Source: Kingdonia uniflora
Lineage: Eukaryota; Streptophyta; Magnoliopsida; Ranunculales; Circaeasteraceae
NCBI GenBank assembly: GCA_014058105.1
Contig: JACGCM010001161.1
Location: forward strand, 1,426,001 to 1,490,000
Length of the DNA: 64,000 bases
Reading direction: 5' to 3'
The notes under the pieces are model-generated. The model worked only from the letters and a program-made list of their open reading frames with translations. It made no database searches and was not told the origin of the DNA. Shown here piece by piece: positions 33,017-44,178 of this stretch (the stretch's first letter is position 1; each line of letters begins with the position of its first letter). A program made the translations under genes and the position numbers.

Positions 33017-36000
33017 CTATCTTTCACGCTTTGGGCGCATAACATTCAAACTTTCCCCAGGCTCAAATGAAAGTATGGCAGGGAAAGGTATAACAACATC
33101 AACTACAGCAGGAGACGCATTCAGCAGTTCTATAACTCTCGGCATCAGATTATCTATATAATATAACCGCACTAACTGCATATCATACTCCATACCGTGC
33201 TCAGTCAAAGCAGCCAAGATCGAATTACACTCTTACCGCAATTTCTTTACATCAGCATGCAACATAGCCATAGTGCGCAATGTAGCATTATCTACAGTCA
33301 ACATCATAGCTTCACCAAGTTCGGTCTTTACATTGGTTAGCTCGTCCTCAAGATCCTTGCATCGATCTGCCAGATACTCTTTTTCCTTCAGCAACGAAGC
33401 TCTATACTGCTTCGTTATCTGCACACTCTGATCCATATCCCGCTTCATAAGTCACAACTTCTCACACAACTCCTGGCAATACTCGATATCATTATCTGCA
33501 TCCACCAACTTTTGCAACACCTTGCACTTCAGATCGAGCTCCTCATAAACCACATTACCTTGCATACATTCTAGTTCCAAGGCTTGCTTTTCCCGCTCTA
33601 GATCGGTGATCCATGTGTTACACTTATTGACGGTTACGTTCAGCTCTTGATTTCTTTTTGTACATGCTTCTTCGTGAGTTCTGGCATGATCACTTTTTCT
33701 CTTACAAGAATCTCGAGCCTCATGCAAATCCCACCTCAACTGTTTTAGACAATCTCGCATATTACGAAGTTCAACATCTTGCTTCTTTAACAGAATAACA
33801 TTATCTGTTGCTGCCGATTGATGATACAATAGATCATTCTTATATTTTTCAATCGTACTTGACAGATCCAGTACTTGTTGGTTCGCAGCTATGGTTTCCA
33901 ATTTTTTCTTCTTTAGAGAATTTTTCCACAGTTCGGCTTCATTATTAGCAGCCAATATCTCTACATCCTTATATGACAACTCTACAGTCACAGCATTTAG
34001 CCGATTCTGCAGTTCCAACATATCAGCCTCCAGCTTCGAATTCAAAAAGTTTTTATTTTCAACCGCCAACGAACATTGTTGCAATTCTGCAGTCACTTCT
34101 TTATTTGATGCAGATAAAGCAGACAGTTCATTATGTTTATTAACTTCAGCCTAAAAGAACATATTACAAATGGCATACATCTATCAATAGATATTCATAC
34201 AAGCAAGATATATCATTCAACAACATTTATTACAACATCAATATATGATGTTATTTCTACAACTACATACACAGATCAACTACATTATGCAAAGCACAAT
34301 TATATGCCACAGTTTAGTTAGCTTATGGTTGAACGCCACTACTACTCACATCTACTTACAAAGGTTTATTGAAGATTACAACCTCTTTATAATGAGGCTT
34401 ATACCGTGTGTAAGGTAACAGATCTTCAACCTCCTCATCCTCAGACTCATCAGTTCGTGGATTCGAAGATGAAGCTCCTCCACCCTCATTACCTTTTGCA
34501 AACCACATATTTTTAACCTTATTATTCTCTACTTCAACATCTTTACCACAGCTCAAGATATAACATCTAAATTCGTTCTCTACTATCTCGAGCTTGCCCC
34601 CATAGAACTCGATCACATCGGCTAACTGACGTTCATGATCTATTTTACCAGCGTGTTCTCCCCGTTTTGGAGTAAGATGCCGCTTCAAACGTGATTGAGA
34701 CACTTACAGACGTTCCTGCGTATCTAGTAAATACACTCCTAACAACTTCACTCTCTTCTTCAAACTCTGCAATGACTTATTACATTCCACCTTTTCCATC
34801 TCCAGACACGCATTATGTTCTTTACATAGCTCCAGTTCGTTACAAGCATGCTTCAGATCATTTTCTAAACATGTTTGGACCCTCCTATCTTCCTTCGTGA
34901 TATTGAAGAAAAGGATCCTCATCATTCTTTGCCTCTACAAAAGTCAAGCTCATCGGGCAATGGACTTACACCACCCCATATGATGGATACACTAGCCTGA
35001 GCTGGACATCTTTTCGCCTCTATACTATGACGATTACGCACTTCTTGCACTAAGAATTTTACCCAAGTTGAATCTGGTACTACACCTCTCACAGTTAACA
35101 ATTCTAAATAGGCCTCCTTCAAGCCCCGCTCACTATCGACTTCGGCCTCAAAGTAAAGCGTTAAAGACAATAACGACCTTTGACACTTTAACTTATCACT
35201 CTCATCTAAGAATAGTTTATCCTTAAGGGATCCTCGAAATAAAACAAACCTATCGCTCCCTTTTCACAAAACCTCATCCCTCTCAATTTTTATCTTCCCA
35301 TATCTACATTAAAGTTCGAATAACTCCTTAAAGGTATTATTAAAGTTGGACTTATGAAGACGTCTCTCATATTCAAGTTTGTATTGTACCTGTTGAATAC
35401 GATTGATGGAATCCCTTGCTCGACTTAAGGCCTTCTCCATCTCGCTCACTTTCCCCGTCAAACGAATTACCTCCTACATGAAAAATTATACATTCACCAT
35501 CAAATAACATATATCAATTCAATTCTCAGCAAAAAAAAAAAAAAAGTTCTATCACCAATACAGATGACAAATTCGGCCAGACAGTTTAAACATAATGTTA
35601 CAACTACATAATCAAGATTTAGCTCCTGCTACCTCCTTGGTCGCAACATTAGAAGTTGGGATCTGCTCAGAGGGTTGATCAGCCACTCGAGAGGCATCCT
35701 CCTCTGGGAAGATTATCTCACTGTACTTCCCAGCAATAGCAAGATTGGCATCATCTTTAGTCAACCCCCAGGAGTAAAATGCTTGAAACAGATTATTTCG
35801 AGCAGCCAGCACAGCGTCAAAAGTCTTCTTTGTAGCATCTTCGACCTCTTTCTTCAATACAACAGTTTCTGCCTTGAACTGCTCCTCCTGCACAGCCTTC
35901 TCCTTCTCCATCTGATCCTTCACTGCAGTTTGCTCCTTCTCAAACTGTTCCCGCAGTACAGATTTCTCTGCATCATGCTGCCGAACAAGTTCGGCATGGT

Positions 36001-37541
36001 CCGCAACACCTGCCATCAACACCTCTATAGCTGATTCCCATACAATAGCAAACTGCACCACAAGTACATCATAGCAGAATTATCGATCAGATCATTTCTC
36101 AAACACAGATAATCAAACAATGACATCATACATACTTGTGACATGCTGGATTTAATCTCAGCATTCAGACGTTTGGGATCATGCTTCGCCAGCTCCTGAG
36201 ACATCTGCCCCACCACATCGAGATCGAGCTCTTTCAAAGAAGCTCGTTTAGCTTTTGCCTATTGCCTCTGTTTCTTTGCAGGAGGCGCCCAATTTACAAC
36301 AATCTCTACCACCTCAGTCTTCACCTCTGTCGTCTGCACAAGAGTTGTTTGCTCAGAAGCTGGCAATGACCTTTTTCCTCTAGATCGTCGATTTTGTGTA
36401 CGCGAAGTACCCGCAACACAGGAAGGAATCTCTGTAATCCCATCAAAAGTAAAACCAGAAGTAGCCCTAGCTCGGTTTTGATGAGCTCGTTGAACTTTTG
36501 AAACTACAGAGTTCAGCCTTTTATCTCTACAGATACCTAACTCTCTAAGTACATGGTTCAGATCAGTTCTTTCCCGAGATACGCCGTCGGACAGACTCGA
36601 CGTATCAGAAATACCCTTTGGATTTGGTTCTGCCAAATCAACAACAATCTATGTTAGCAGCTCGCAATAAGTTAAAAGACAAACTACAGGCAGAATGAAG
36701 ACACTTACTCTCCTTAAATTCTTATATATCAGCTCGGGCGCCGGTTCCCCAGGCACTTGCATATAATTACCCCTCACCATCACAAGATGGTCGCACCAGG
36801 GTCTCCCAACATATTCAAAATTAAAAAATTTCAGCCTCGCTGAATCTCTATACAAATATCCACTCTTCCGACTTTCCACATATTCAACTTGTAATACTTC
36901 AAGACATCGTCCGCAACAAACTGCCTTGCACTGTCACCATCTCTCCATTTCTTGTTAAGGGCTTCACAGACCCTCATCATCTCGAAAACATTGCCATTTA
37001 ATTGGGCAGGGCAACTCATTAGAGCATTCATTACCCCCTTTTGGAAATAAGTTAGGGGAATGCTCAACCCATACACGACCTGGTTCAGGAAGCTAAAGAA
37101 CCCTTCCTCTGCGACCTCAGCACCAGTGCCGTTATAATAAGAAATTTCTGCATCATCTCCTGTACCCATATTTATCTTCCATTAATCCAGGGAAGGCACT
37201 TGATAATACTCTATTTTACCACCTGGTCTCACCAGAGTCCTAAACCATAATCCTTCATTTATCAGATAATGCCCCTATTTTCTATCTAAGTCTTTCTTAT
37301 ACTTGGAAAATATCTTCCCTACGTCCACATCAGCGAGATACTTCACGAATTCCCCAGTTTTAATCCCCACTTGCAATCCCTCATTAACCCCAGAATGAAC
37401 AACAACAGGCATATCAACAGCTATAGTACCCCTCACATCTGAATCATCCATAGTCCTTCCAGACGACGATGATTCCTCACTACTGGAGGATACCACAACT
37501 TTACTACTGGGTTTCAAATTTTTGACACGCATGTACCACAT
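33017..37541 (-). pseudogene. Antisense spliced coiled-coil gene inside Gypsy element 1
   Basis: Minus-strand frames tile this 4.5 kb with little on the plus strand. From the 5' end: SSSSEESSSSGRTMDDSDV, FVKYLADVDVGKIFSKYKKD, an alpha-helical region (EVAEEGFFSFLNQVVYGLSI, 37115 region, then LKYYKLNMWKVGRVD), a basic nuclear-type stretch (RTQNRRSRGKRSLP, 36395 region), and long coiled coils (35612-36061 and 33452-34096, rich in L/E/K heptads). Two introns are readable: 36718-36630 and 36135-36053, both GT-AG and under 90 nt. Tat-lineage elements such as Grande are known to carry an extra antisense ORF here; its function is unknown. This copy has stops (for example at about 37275 and 33449). 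Exon ends elsewhere were not resolved. Confidence 0.78.
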
Positions 37542-38028
37542 ACAGGAAAAGTCTATTCAGTATTTTATAATCAAACAGGCCTCCTCCCTTAACCAAACCC
37601 AACAAAGTTTTTAGTCTATCAAGCAGTCCAATCATGCAACTACAATCTGCCATGACAATCAATGAATACACTATTCATAACAATAAAAAAGAGGAAACAA
37701 AGTTACTAACCTGTACTAGAGGAGCAACAGTCATTAATTTTGGTCACCACTTTCACTTCAGACGGCAAAACGTCGGTTGTCGTAGTAAGATCACAGTATA
37801 ACGGTGGACTACGGTCAAAATTTGAAGACTTTCTCTCTCTAGAAATGCTTTTTCTCTATCTGCAACTGAATGTGGTCTGTGAGAGAGATAAAAACGATTT
37901 TTTATAATTTCCCTCAGTTTTTGAAATGGCAGCTCTTTGGGACACGCGTCAACATCATCTCTCTCTGCATGCACGGCTTTTCGTTTGCCCTCATCATTAT
38001 TTTAAGAGTAACGTGCTCGGTTATCACG

Positions 38029-38046
38029 TCTCTCTCTCTCTCTCCT
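38029..38046. repeat. (CT)n microsatellite
   Basis: A run of CT dinucleotides in the non-coding 3' region of Gypsy element 1. Confidence 0.85.
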
Positions 38047-38408
38047 CTGCCCTTATTAAATTCAAGGATTCAATACCAAGAAAATTTGTACAAATCGTGT
38101 AGCATGATCACTTCTGTACAACAACAACCTTTTGCGGCTACACACCCTGCTACACTATTTATAACATGCTTTCCAATTCAAAACCCTAATACAGCTATTA
38201 CAGCTGTCACTTACTTTTTTTTGGATCTGACAGAAGCAGAAAATCAGCAACAACTCCTACTATAATTATATTTCATTCGACAATTATCACAGATACAAAA
38301 AGTAAAGACAAGACAACCTCAACAAAAACAAATAATTTTATTATGGTCACTCATCCGACCTTACATATAATTACATTTAAAATAGCCCGGATAGTTCTTT
38401 TCACCACA

Positions 38409-38714
38409 TCAAATGATTTCCCCACCAGCAGCTCTCTCATCCTCTTCAGCAAGCTTATCCAGCGCAATTTCTTGAACTGCTGCCTCACGTAGCCCTACCT
38501 CTAGCAGAAGTTCGCGAAACACACCACATCAGAAATAATGATCAAATTCCACACACTGGCCTTCAACACCCAGTCCAACTAGTTGTAACGGCCACTCCGG
38601 CAAGATAACATTATGCGGCAACTGCCGGTAATATCGTTCTCATAGCTTACCAACATGGATAGCAATCCTACCTTCTCTTGTATGTTCAAGACATTGCGAC
38701 CGAGTCCTCACCAT
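38409..38714 (-). pseudogene. Second small antisense ORF in Gypsy element 1
   Basis: From the ATG at 38714 the minus strand reads MVRTRSQCLEHTREGRIAIH and continues in one frame for 101 codons to the TGA at 38409-38411, broken by two internal stops (after VGKL and after FDHYF). The C-terminal third is acidic and helical (LREAAVQEIALDKLAEEDER). Frame continuity across the stops and a protein-like composition argue for a decayed real gene. I do not recognise a family; it lies between the antisense coiled-coil gene and the 3' LTR. Confidence 0.55.
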
Positions 38715-38779
38715 GATCATAATTGTTCAAGATGACTATGATGATACTCTCACAATAAGAACTTATATAGAGCACAAAA

Positions 38780-39000
38780 GATATTAGGCATTCATCCTCT
38801 CAACAGACATGACAACAATAAAGTCTTTATCACAAGCGCACGTCTCAAATGCATTCATGCCTTAAATGCATGCCTTAAATGTTGTTGTATTAGGCATTCA
38901 TCTTTATATCAGCAGCATTTAAGGCATGCCACCACTTCTAATGAAGTCTTTATCACAAGCGTACGTCTCAAGCAGGACTTTTAGGAGACCCAACAGTCAA
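38780..39000. repeat. Short direct and inverted repeats before the 3' LTR
   Basis: AAGTCTTTATCACAAGCG(C/T)ACGTCTCAA occurs near 38822 and 38943, and between them TTAAATGCATGCCTTAAATG faces TTTAAGGCATGCC in inverse orientation. Non-coding tail of the Gypsy element. Confidence 0.75.
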
Positions 39001-39110
39001 AGCCATTATTCTTCTAGATAAATGGAAGCCATCAATACAACATTTAACACCAAACGATTGGACTTCTCAACCAACACCACTTGCTACACACGTTTCTTCT
39101 GCTATTGGCT

Positions 39111-39123
39111 GAGAGGGGGCAGT
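39111..39123 (+). promoter_or_regulatory. Polypurine tract of Gypsy element 1
   Basis: GAGAGGGGGCAGT lies directly before the TG of the 3' LTR, the expected position for plus-strand priming. Confidence 0.85.
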
Positions 39124-39786
39124 TGTAAGGGCTTATTTCTAATCCTCGTACTAAGTCTGATATTTGAGCTCACAGAGTTCGAATAACCATACTGACAACC
39201 AACCAAGGACTAAGAGCAAGCAGATTGTAATACAGACTTCCTCATCTACAGTTCGGGGATATTGAAGCATCCAGTAACATCGCACTGCAGAAGATACTCG
39301 GATATCCATCAACAGTTCGTATACATACGAACATCGTTAGAGATCGTATCTTCACCAATAGTCCGAAGTTACAGCTAAGGTCTGCAAGAGATCCGTTACA
39401 AGATCAACAATTATCAGATATCAAGACGTTATAAAAGACCTCATAAAGACTCATCAAACTCATATATTGTAACGTTCTAGCGGTCATATTATAAGACCTA
39501 TAAATTAGACTAGAGAGCTAGAGATTCAATGATCGAAAAAGGCTTCTTTGAGACCTTCTAAGAGACCCTTTTCTATATCTCTCTCTGTCTTTCTATGTAA
39601 TAACTAGCAATCATCAACAAACATATCTCTCTTTCTAAAATCCTCAGGAGAGGTCGTGGTTTATTACCCAATTCAAGTGTTTTCTACGTTAAATTATGTG
39701 TTAGTTATTTTCCGTTCTTAGCTAACATTCAATATTTCAAGGGTGCAAGGCGCTATCTTCGTCCAATACGAAAATAGGCTATTGCA
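39124..39786 (+). repeat. 3' LTR of Gypsy element 1
   Basis: It starts TGTAAGGGCTTATTT and ends GGCTATTGCA, followed by the target duplication GGGCT. It pairs with 25780-26443. Confidence 0.95.
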
Positions 39787-40342
39787 GGGCTCAAGCTGGG
39801 CCATATACATTCTTCAGGCCAGGCCGGCGTCAACCAATTTCAGCCCATGGCCCGCACATTGTATAATTGGGCTGGTACAGGTCGGATTTCAACAAACCAT
39901 TTCGGGCCGGGCTTAACGGGTCAGGCTTTAAAATGGACGTTTCGGGCCAATGTACTAATAAAATTCATGTTTAAATGAAACATATTATATATATTATAAG
40001 ACAAAAACTAAAGTATCATTATATATATTTATAAATAATAAAAAAAAAACCGAAATAGGAGGTTCGGGCATTCTAAACCCCATTTCTTCAGAACTAACTG
40101 CTCTATAAAACACCTGGGCTAGTTCCGGCCGGGTTGGTTTGGGTCGGGCTTTGTACTTGTCACTTTCAAGTCGGGCTTGGGCCGGGCCACTGTATAAAGA
40201 AGGTGGCTCACAACCCGCTCATACAATTAGTTGGGCCGATTCGGGCTGGTCCGAAGAGCATGTCAGGCTAGGTTGGGCTAAATTTTTTTTGGGCTAGGTC
40301 GGGCCATGGGCTTTAGCCAAAACTGCCAACCCTATATGAGGG

Positions 40343-40859
40343 ATTACATTATATACTATCAAAAAAATATTAGAGGGACTAAATATAGTTTTAAGTTCAA
40401 AAATATACATGTGAGTATCAACTAAAATTAGAAATGAAAACAACTCAAGGAACCCTAGATATTTCCACAACGAAGCCGAAAAGCCCGCATGCAATAGTTG
40501 AACACCATCTACAAAAATTTAGTTTTCAAGAACAGATGCCAAACCCCCAATGACATTTTGGATTAAAGACTCTTTGGATTAATCCAGAAAAAAATCCGTA
40601 CTTAAAGGAACATTAACCACACCAACAATACTCAATGCTCAACAGTACGTAACATTCAAAGCTCAATGAATAAACGATTTAAACAAAACTAAAGCACCCT
40701 GGTTATTTTTCCTTTGTCAAAATATCACATTATTGGGTGCCCACTTCCCACCCACATGACGACCAAGTCTCTCTGGCTTTAGTTAACATCCATAACAATA
40801 TTAGTGGCCGTTTCTCACCATTTGGTCGCCTAAGTCTAATCGAGTTTATCTCTTTATTC
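40343..40859. other. Intergenic
   Basis: AT-rich stretch between the hAT-like element and a MITE relic; nothing recognised. Confidence 0.5.
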
Positions 40860-41055
40860 GTAGAGAACAAGATTTTACTAGTAAACTTTTTTGTGTTTGA
40901 TCTTTTATTTTATTTTAAACCTTTCTCGAGATTCAAACCTTTTTGATAATGTCTAAAAATATGGTATTTATCAAAAACGAAAATGAGAGATCATCACCCC
41001 CCCTCTTATTTCTTAGAGTTTTTGCTCATCAAAGAAAATTATAAAAACCTAAGAT
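40860..41055. mobile_element. Partial relative of the foldback MITE at 24593
   Basis: It shares TTTTACTAGTAAA, TGATCTTTTATTTTATTTTAAACCTTT (written here as family wording), GAGATTCAAACCT, AAAAATATGGTATTTATC and TTTTTGCTCATCAAAGAA with the interior of the 24593-25155 element, in the same order. The long terminal arms are largely missing, so this is a truncated or diverged family member. Confidence 0.75.
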
Positions 41056-41089
41056 CAATCCATTAAATCTTGATAAACCTAATTCTTAT

Positions 41090-41595
41090 TATTCATCAAG
41101 AGTTTATTAGATTGCTTTTGAGAGAGAGATTGTAAAACTTATTCCAAGTTTACAATCAAACTTGGTGATTTCCCAACTCATCTGATTTCCCAACTCATCA
41201 AGTTAAACAAAACTTCAATTTCATTATTTTTTGATCGGGGATTCCGAGTGTGTGTTGATGGATTCCGAGGTTATGCTGGTGTACTCTAGTGATTGGTTTA
41301 AGATGCAGGATAATAGAAGAAGTTGGAGAAGACGCAGATTGCAGCGACTGAAGCTTATGGACTCGATCAGGTTAGCGGATTACGTTGTGCGTCAGGTCTT
41401 GTATAACATCATGATTTCATTATAGTGGATTAATCACCGGAGGTTTTCATCCATCTGTGGGTTTCTTTTGGTATATAGTTTTGCGTGTCATTTAAGTTTC
41501 CGCACTTTTATATTGCAATATTGCTTGTGTTAAAATAGGTTTGAGAACGTATATTAAATTGATAACCTATTCAACCCCTCTAGGTTAACAGTTAA
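41090..41595 (+). mobile_element. Possible Copia LTR remnant
   Basis: The run GGAGGTTTTCATCCATCTGT, TTTCCGCACTTTTATATTGC and GATAACCTATTCAACCCCTC followed by TAGGTTA is the sort of sequence found at the right ends of many plant Copia LTRs. There is no primer-binding site or coding region next to it. The open frame at 41231-41425 is basic and unrecognised. Confidence 0.35.
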
Positions 41596-42810
41596 CTGGC
41601 CAGATAGTTTAGAATTTCATTTAATATGAAATAAGTAGTTACACCTAATGCGTAACATCAAAATTAAGAATTTTTCTTAGATAGGGTTGCACGATTAAAG
41701 TTTCTTCTAATTAATCATCCTTATGCGTTATATAGTTTTTTTTTGTTTTTTTTAGCAGGGTTATAGCAGATCCCAACTAGCTATATCTTTATTAATAAAG
41801 AAAAACCTCAATATTTGATTTGAAGCGCAGCCGTACATCGTTGTTTTCGAGGAGTGGATTAAAGCCTAAGATGATATTAACCAAAAAAAATGACGAAAGA
41901 ATAGATTATGGCCGTTGATTACGAACTTAGTATAAGCTCTATATTCACATAAAATGTACGTTTCTCGAGACACTACCTTATAAAACTTAATTAAAACCCT
42001 ATTTCATATTTTCTCTTTCTATCTCTTTAATTTTCCCATCTTCAAACTACTTCAAAATAAAATCAAAATTTTATTCAAAACCAACCATATCGCAGGTGCA
42101 CAATTGCTCGTTAAGCAGAAAATAAAGGGTTACATCCTAATGTATAGTCTTCCATCTGCATCATCCTTAAGAGGTTCTGTAAGACCTTGGGGGATAGCAT
42201 TAGGAGAAAAACACACTTCTTCTGTAACATTGCAATAAGAAGAAAGAAAATGGGCACGGCAGCCACACAGCTGTTGGCTTCTTCATAAGTATGGAAGGTT
42301 CTAAGATCTTCAAACTTCTGAATCTCTTCTATAAATGTTCTCATGGGGGTGTCTGCATTGCCAATGAGGGTCTTTCTCCTTCTCAACAATCAGAATAATG
42401 TTCATTAAGAATTGACTCTAGTTCATGATATTCAGTGTTTGTTGCTGGAGATTTCCCTCCATGGAGTTTGGTATAGAACTCGCCGAAATAGGACTCCGTG
42501 CATGTATCGGACTTCTAAAGATGAGAAAACATGTAGTCTGTAGACAGTTCCTATAGTACTAAAAATAAAGAATCAAAAATTTATAAACATGCCTAGAAAT
42601 CGATAAGAATAATAACAACAACAAAAAAACACTCTTATCAAATCTGTATTGTAATACTCCTTAATTGGATCTTCAATTTTCTTCAAGAAACGTAGGCCAC
42701 TCTGTATATATATATGGCTTTATTCAGTGACAGTCCACTCTTGTGGATGGTCTAATTACTACTAATTAATGCTCATAAAATTACACATAAAGGTAAAAGG
42801 CTTACAACTC
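41596..42810. other. Intergenic, 3' of the UGT gene
   Basis: A 92-codon minus-strand open frame (42111-42389) has a hydrophobic middle but matches nothing I know. A TATATATATATGG stretch is at about 42702. No other gene seen. Confidence 0.4.
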
Positions 42811-44178
42811 TCAGTTTATGAGATCCCCCACATTTTTATCTGCTTTCATAGCCTCCTCTTTAACATGCACAGTTCGAATCTTGAACCTTTCATCTATCAT
42901 TAACTCTCTAATCTTATTTCCAATCTCCTCAGCCTTCACCACCTCTTCCCAACTCCAACCCCAACTCTTAACCCACAACCCCAATCCCCTGCTCTCAACC
43001 ACAGTAGCATTAATCCTTTGATCCGAACCTTGTGGCCATGCTAACATGGGGACGCCACATAAAGCGGCTTCGACCACTGAGTTCCATCCACAGTGGGTCA
43101 CAAAACCGCCAACAGCCCGGTGACTTAGTATCCCAATTTGATCAACCCATGTCTTCACCACTAACCCCTTGTCCTTCACCTTTTCAATGAACTCATAACC
43201 AACAACTTCCTCCACACCACCGTTGTCATCTTTATCGACTTTCTTATCCTTCACCACCCACAAAAACTTGGTCCCACTTTTCAATAAGCCATTACCCAAC
43301 TCTAGAATTTGCTCTCTAGACATACTAGTTCTACTCCCAAAGCTAACGTACACCACCGAATTATCAAGTTGGTTGTCGAGCCACGAAAGCCCTGGGCCTT
43401 GCTCAAAATCGCAAGGAGATAAAGGTCCAATTGGGATCACTGGTGGTAACCCATTGATAATGTTCCCTCCGTTAAGCTGCTCAAGTGACTCCGTCTCTAA
43501 CCCTTCAAATGAGTTGATCAAAATTCCATCGCAGCGCATCATTTGTTTCGCATTCGCAGCAAATTGTGTATTGAAAAGCTGTTTAGGATAGAAAAGTGGT
43601 GGTGGAAAGCATGATGTTGGTATTATTAGGGAGTCATTGATGTGAATAGTAGCATCGCTAAGAATGTGATCTGATTTCTTATTAGATTCAATGGCAGCAA
43701 GAATAGTAGGGTAACAAACAAGGAAAGAAAGCATCTTTGCCGAAGAAGTGAATAGGATATAGTTAGGTAAGGTTAGATCAGTTGTAGCAGGTACAAAAGT
43801 GGAAGCTATCATCACGTCCGTTACAAGAGCGGTGAGAGGAGGAGATGAAGAAGCAAGAAGAGGAGACAGAAGGTGAGAGGAGTGACGAATAGCATCCCAC
43901 TGGAGAAAAAAAGGATCTGTCATTTTTGTTGTTGTTGGGTCCATTGGGAGGAGATTCAAAGTCTTTGAAATGATCTGAGGAAAAGCTGAGAGAAAACTAG
44001 ATATGGAGTTAGACTCCGCAAGTGAAACAGTCGGATGGGTAGTGACAAAGGTGACTCTACAGTTATTGTTTACGAGTAAAGCGGCAAGTCGGAAGGACGG
44101 TTGCAAATGACCCATGCCGGAACTAGTGAGGATAGCAACGTGAGGGATAACAGGTTTGGTGTCAATAAGTTTCGACAT
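42811..44178 (-). CDS. UGT708-like UDP-glycosyltransferase (candidate C-glucosyltransferase)
   Basis: An intact 455-residue family 1 glycosyltransferase, intronless. The ATG at 44178 (MSKLIDTKPVIPHVAIL) is preferred over an upstream in-frame TTG. The catalytic His is in SSGMGH (His24). The 44-residue PSPG box spans about 344-387, from WVDQ through HCGWNS to DQ; its last Gln favours UDP-glucose. Many segments resemble UGT708 enzymes: FVTTHPTVSLAES, DPFFLQWDAIRHS, VIPIGPLSPCDFE, VVYVSFGSRTSMSREQI. UGT708 members C-glucosylate 2-hydroxyflavanones and related dihydrochalcones in the cytosol. The C-terminus ends at NVGDLIN, slightly short of the usual GEGGSS tail, so a small terminal change is possible. 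C- versus O-activity is inference from family resemblance. Confidence 0.9.
   Translation of the reverse strand: MSKLIDTKPVIPHVAILTSSGMGHLQPSFRLAALLVNNNCRVTFVTTHPTVSLAESNSISSFLSAFPQIISKTLNLLPMDPTTTKMTDPFFLQWDAIRHSSHLLSPLLASSSPPLTALVTDVMIASTFVPATTDLTLPNYILFTSSAKMLSFLVCYPTILAAIESNKKSDHILSDATIHINDSLIIPTSCFPPPLFYPKQLFNTQFAANAKQMMRCDGILINSFEGLETESLEQLNGGNIINGLPPVIPIGPLSPCDFEQGPGLSWLDNQLDNSVVYVSFGSRTSMSREQILELGNGLLKSGTKFLWVVKDKKVDKDDNGGVEEVVGYEFIEKVKDKGLVVKTWVDQIGILSHRAVGGFVTHCGWNSVVEAALCGVPMLAWPQGSDQRINATVVESRGLGLWVKSWGWSWEEVVKAEEIGNKIRELMIDERFKIRTVHVKEEAMKADKNVGDLIN

Larger units (their letters stand above)
25780..39786 (+). mobile_element. Complete Tat-type Gypsy LTR retrotransposon, 14.0 kb, inactive
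   Basis: The LTRs at 25780-26443 and 39124-39786 both start TG and end CA, and the element is flanked by a perfect 5-bp duplication GGGCT (25775-25779 and 39787-39791). Between them: primer-binding region, gag, protease, RT, two RNase H domains, integrase, a 158-bp tandem repeat, an antisense gene, a polypurine tract. The second, archaeal-type RNase H and the long antisense-coding region before the 3' LTR are features of the Tat lineage (Ogre, Grande and relatives). By eye the LTRs differ at roughly forty positions of 664, so the insertion is not recent. Stops and frameshifts in all sense domains make it non-autonomous. Confidence 0.95.
25745..40334. mobile_element. hAT-like non-autonomous element split by a Gypsy insertion
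   Basis: Left end CATAGGGCTGGCAGTTTGGG at 25745; the right end, read in reverse complement from 40334, is TAGGGTTGGCAGTTTTGG. Both resemble hAT-type terminal repeats (TAGGG.TGGCA). The flanking octamers TATGAGGC (25737-25744) and TATGAGGG (40335-40342) match at seven of eight bases, as expected of a hAT 8-bp target duplication. Only 35 bp lie left of the Gypsy element and about 548 bp right of it (39787-40334, rich in GGGCCGGGCT-like words). No transposase frame is seen. Confidence 0.72.

Noticed and set aside
37870..38265. 131-codon plus-strand ORF near the end of the Gypsy element
   Set aside because: Low-complexity CT-rich translation opposite the antisense gene 5' region; no retroelement env-like features such as a signal peptide with a following transmembrane anchor.
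26444..39123. An envelope gene in Gypsy element 1
   Set aside because: The extra coding region is antisense and coiled-coil, without signal peptide or fusion-type features, so no env-like gene is claimed.
42818..43591. Plus-strand ORFs within the UGT gene (42818-43021, 43223-43591)
   Set aside because: Shadows of the UGT coding strand.
11027..44178. A true biosynthetic gene cluster of BAHD and UGT genes
   Set aside because: Two BAHD genes and one UGT within 33 kb is suggestive, but they are separated by old transposons and no pathway link is shown; kept only as a question for co-expression.
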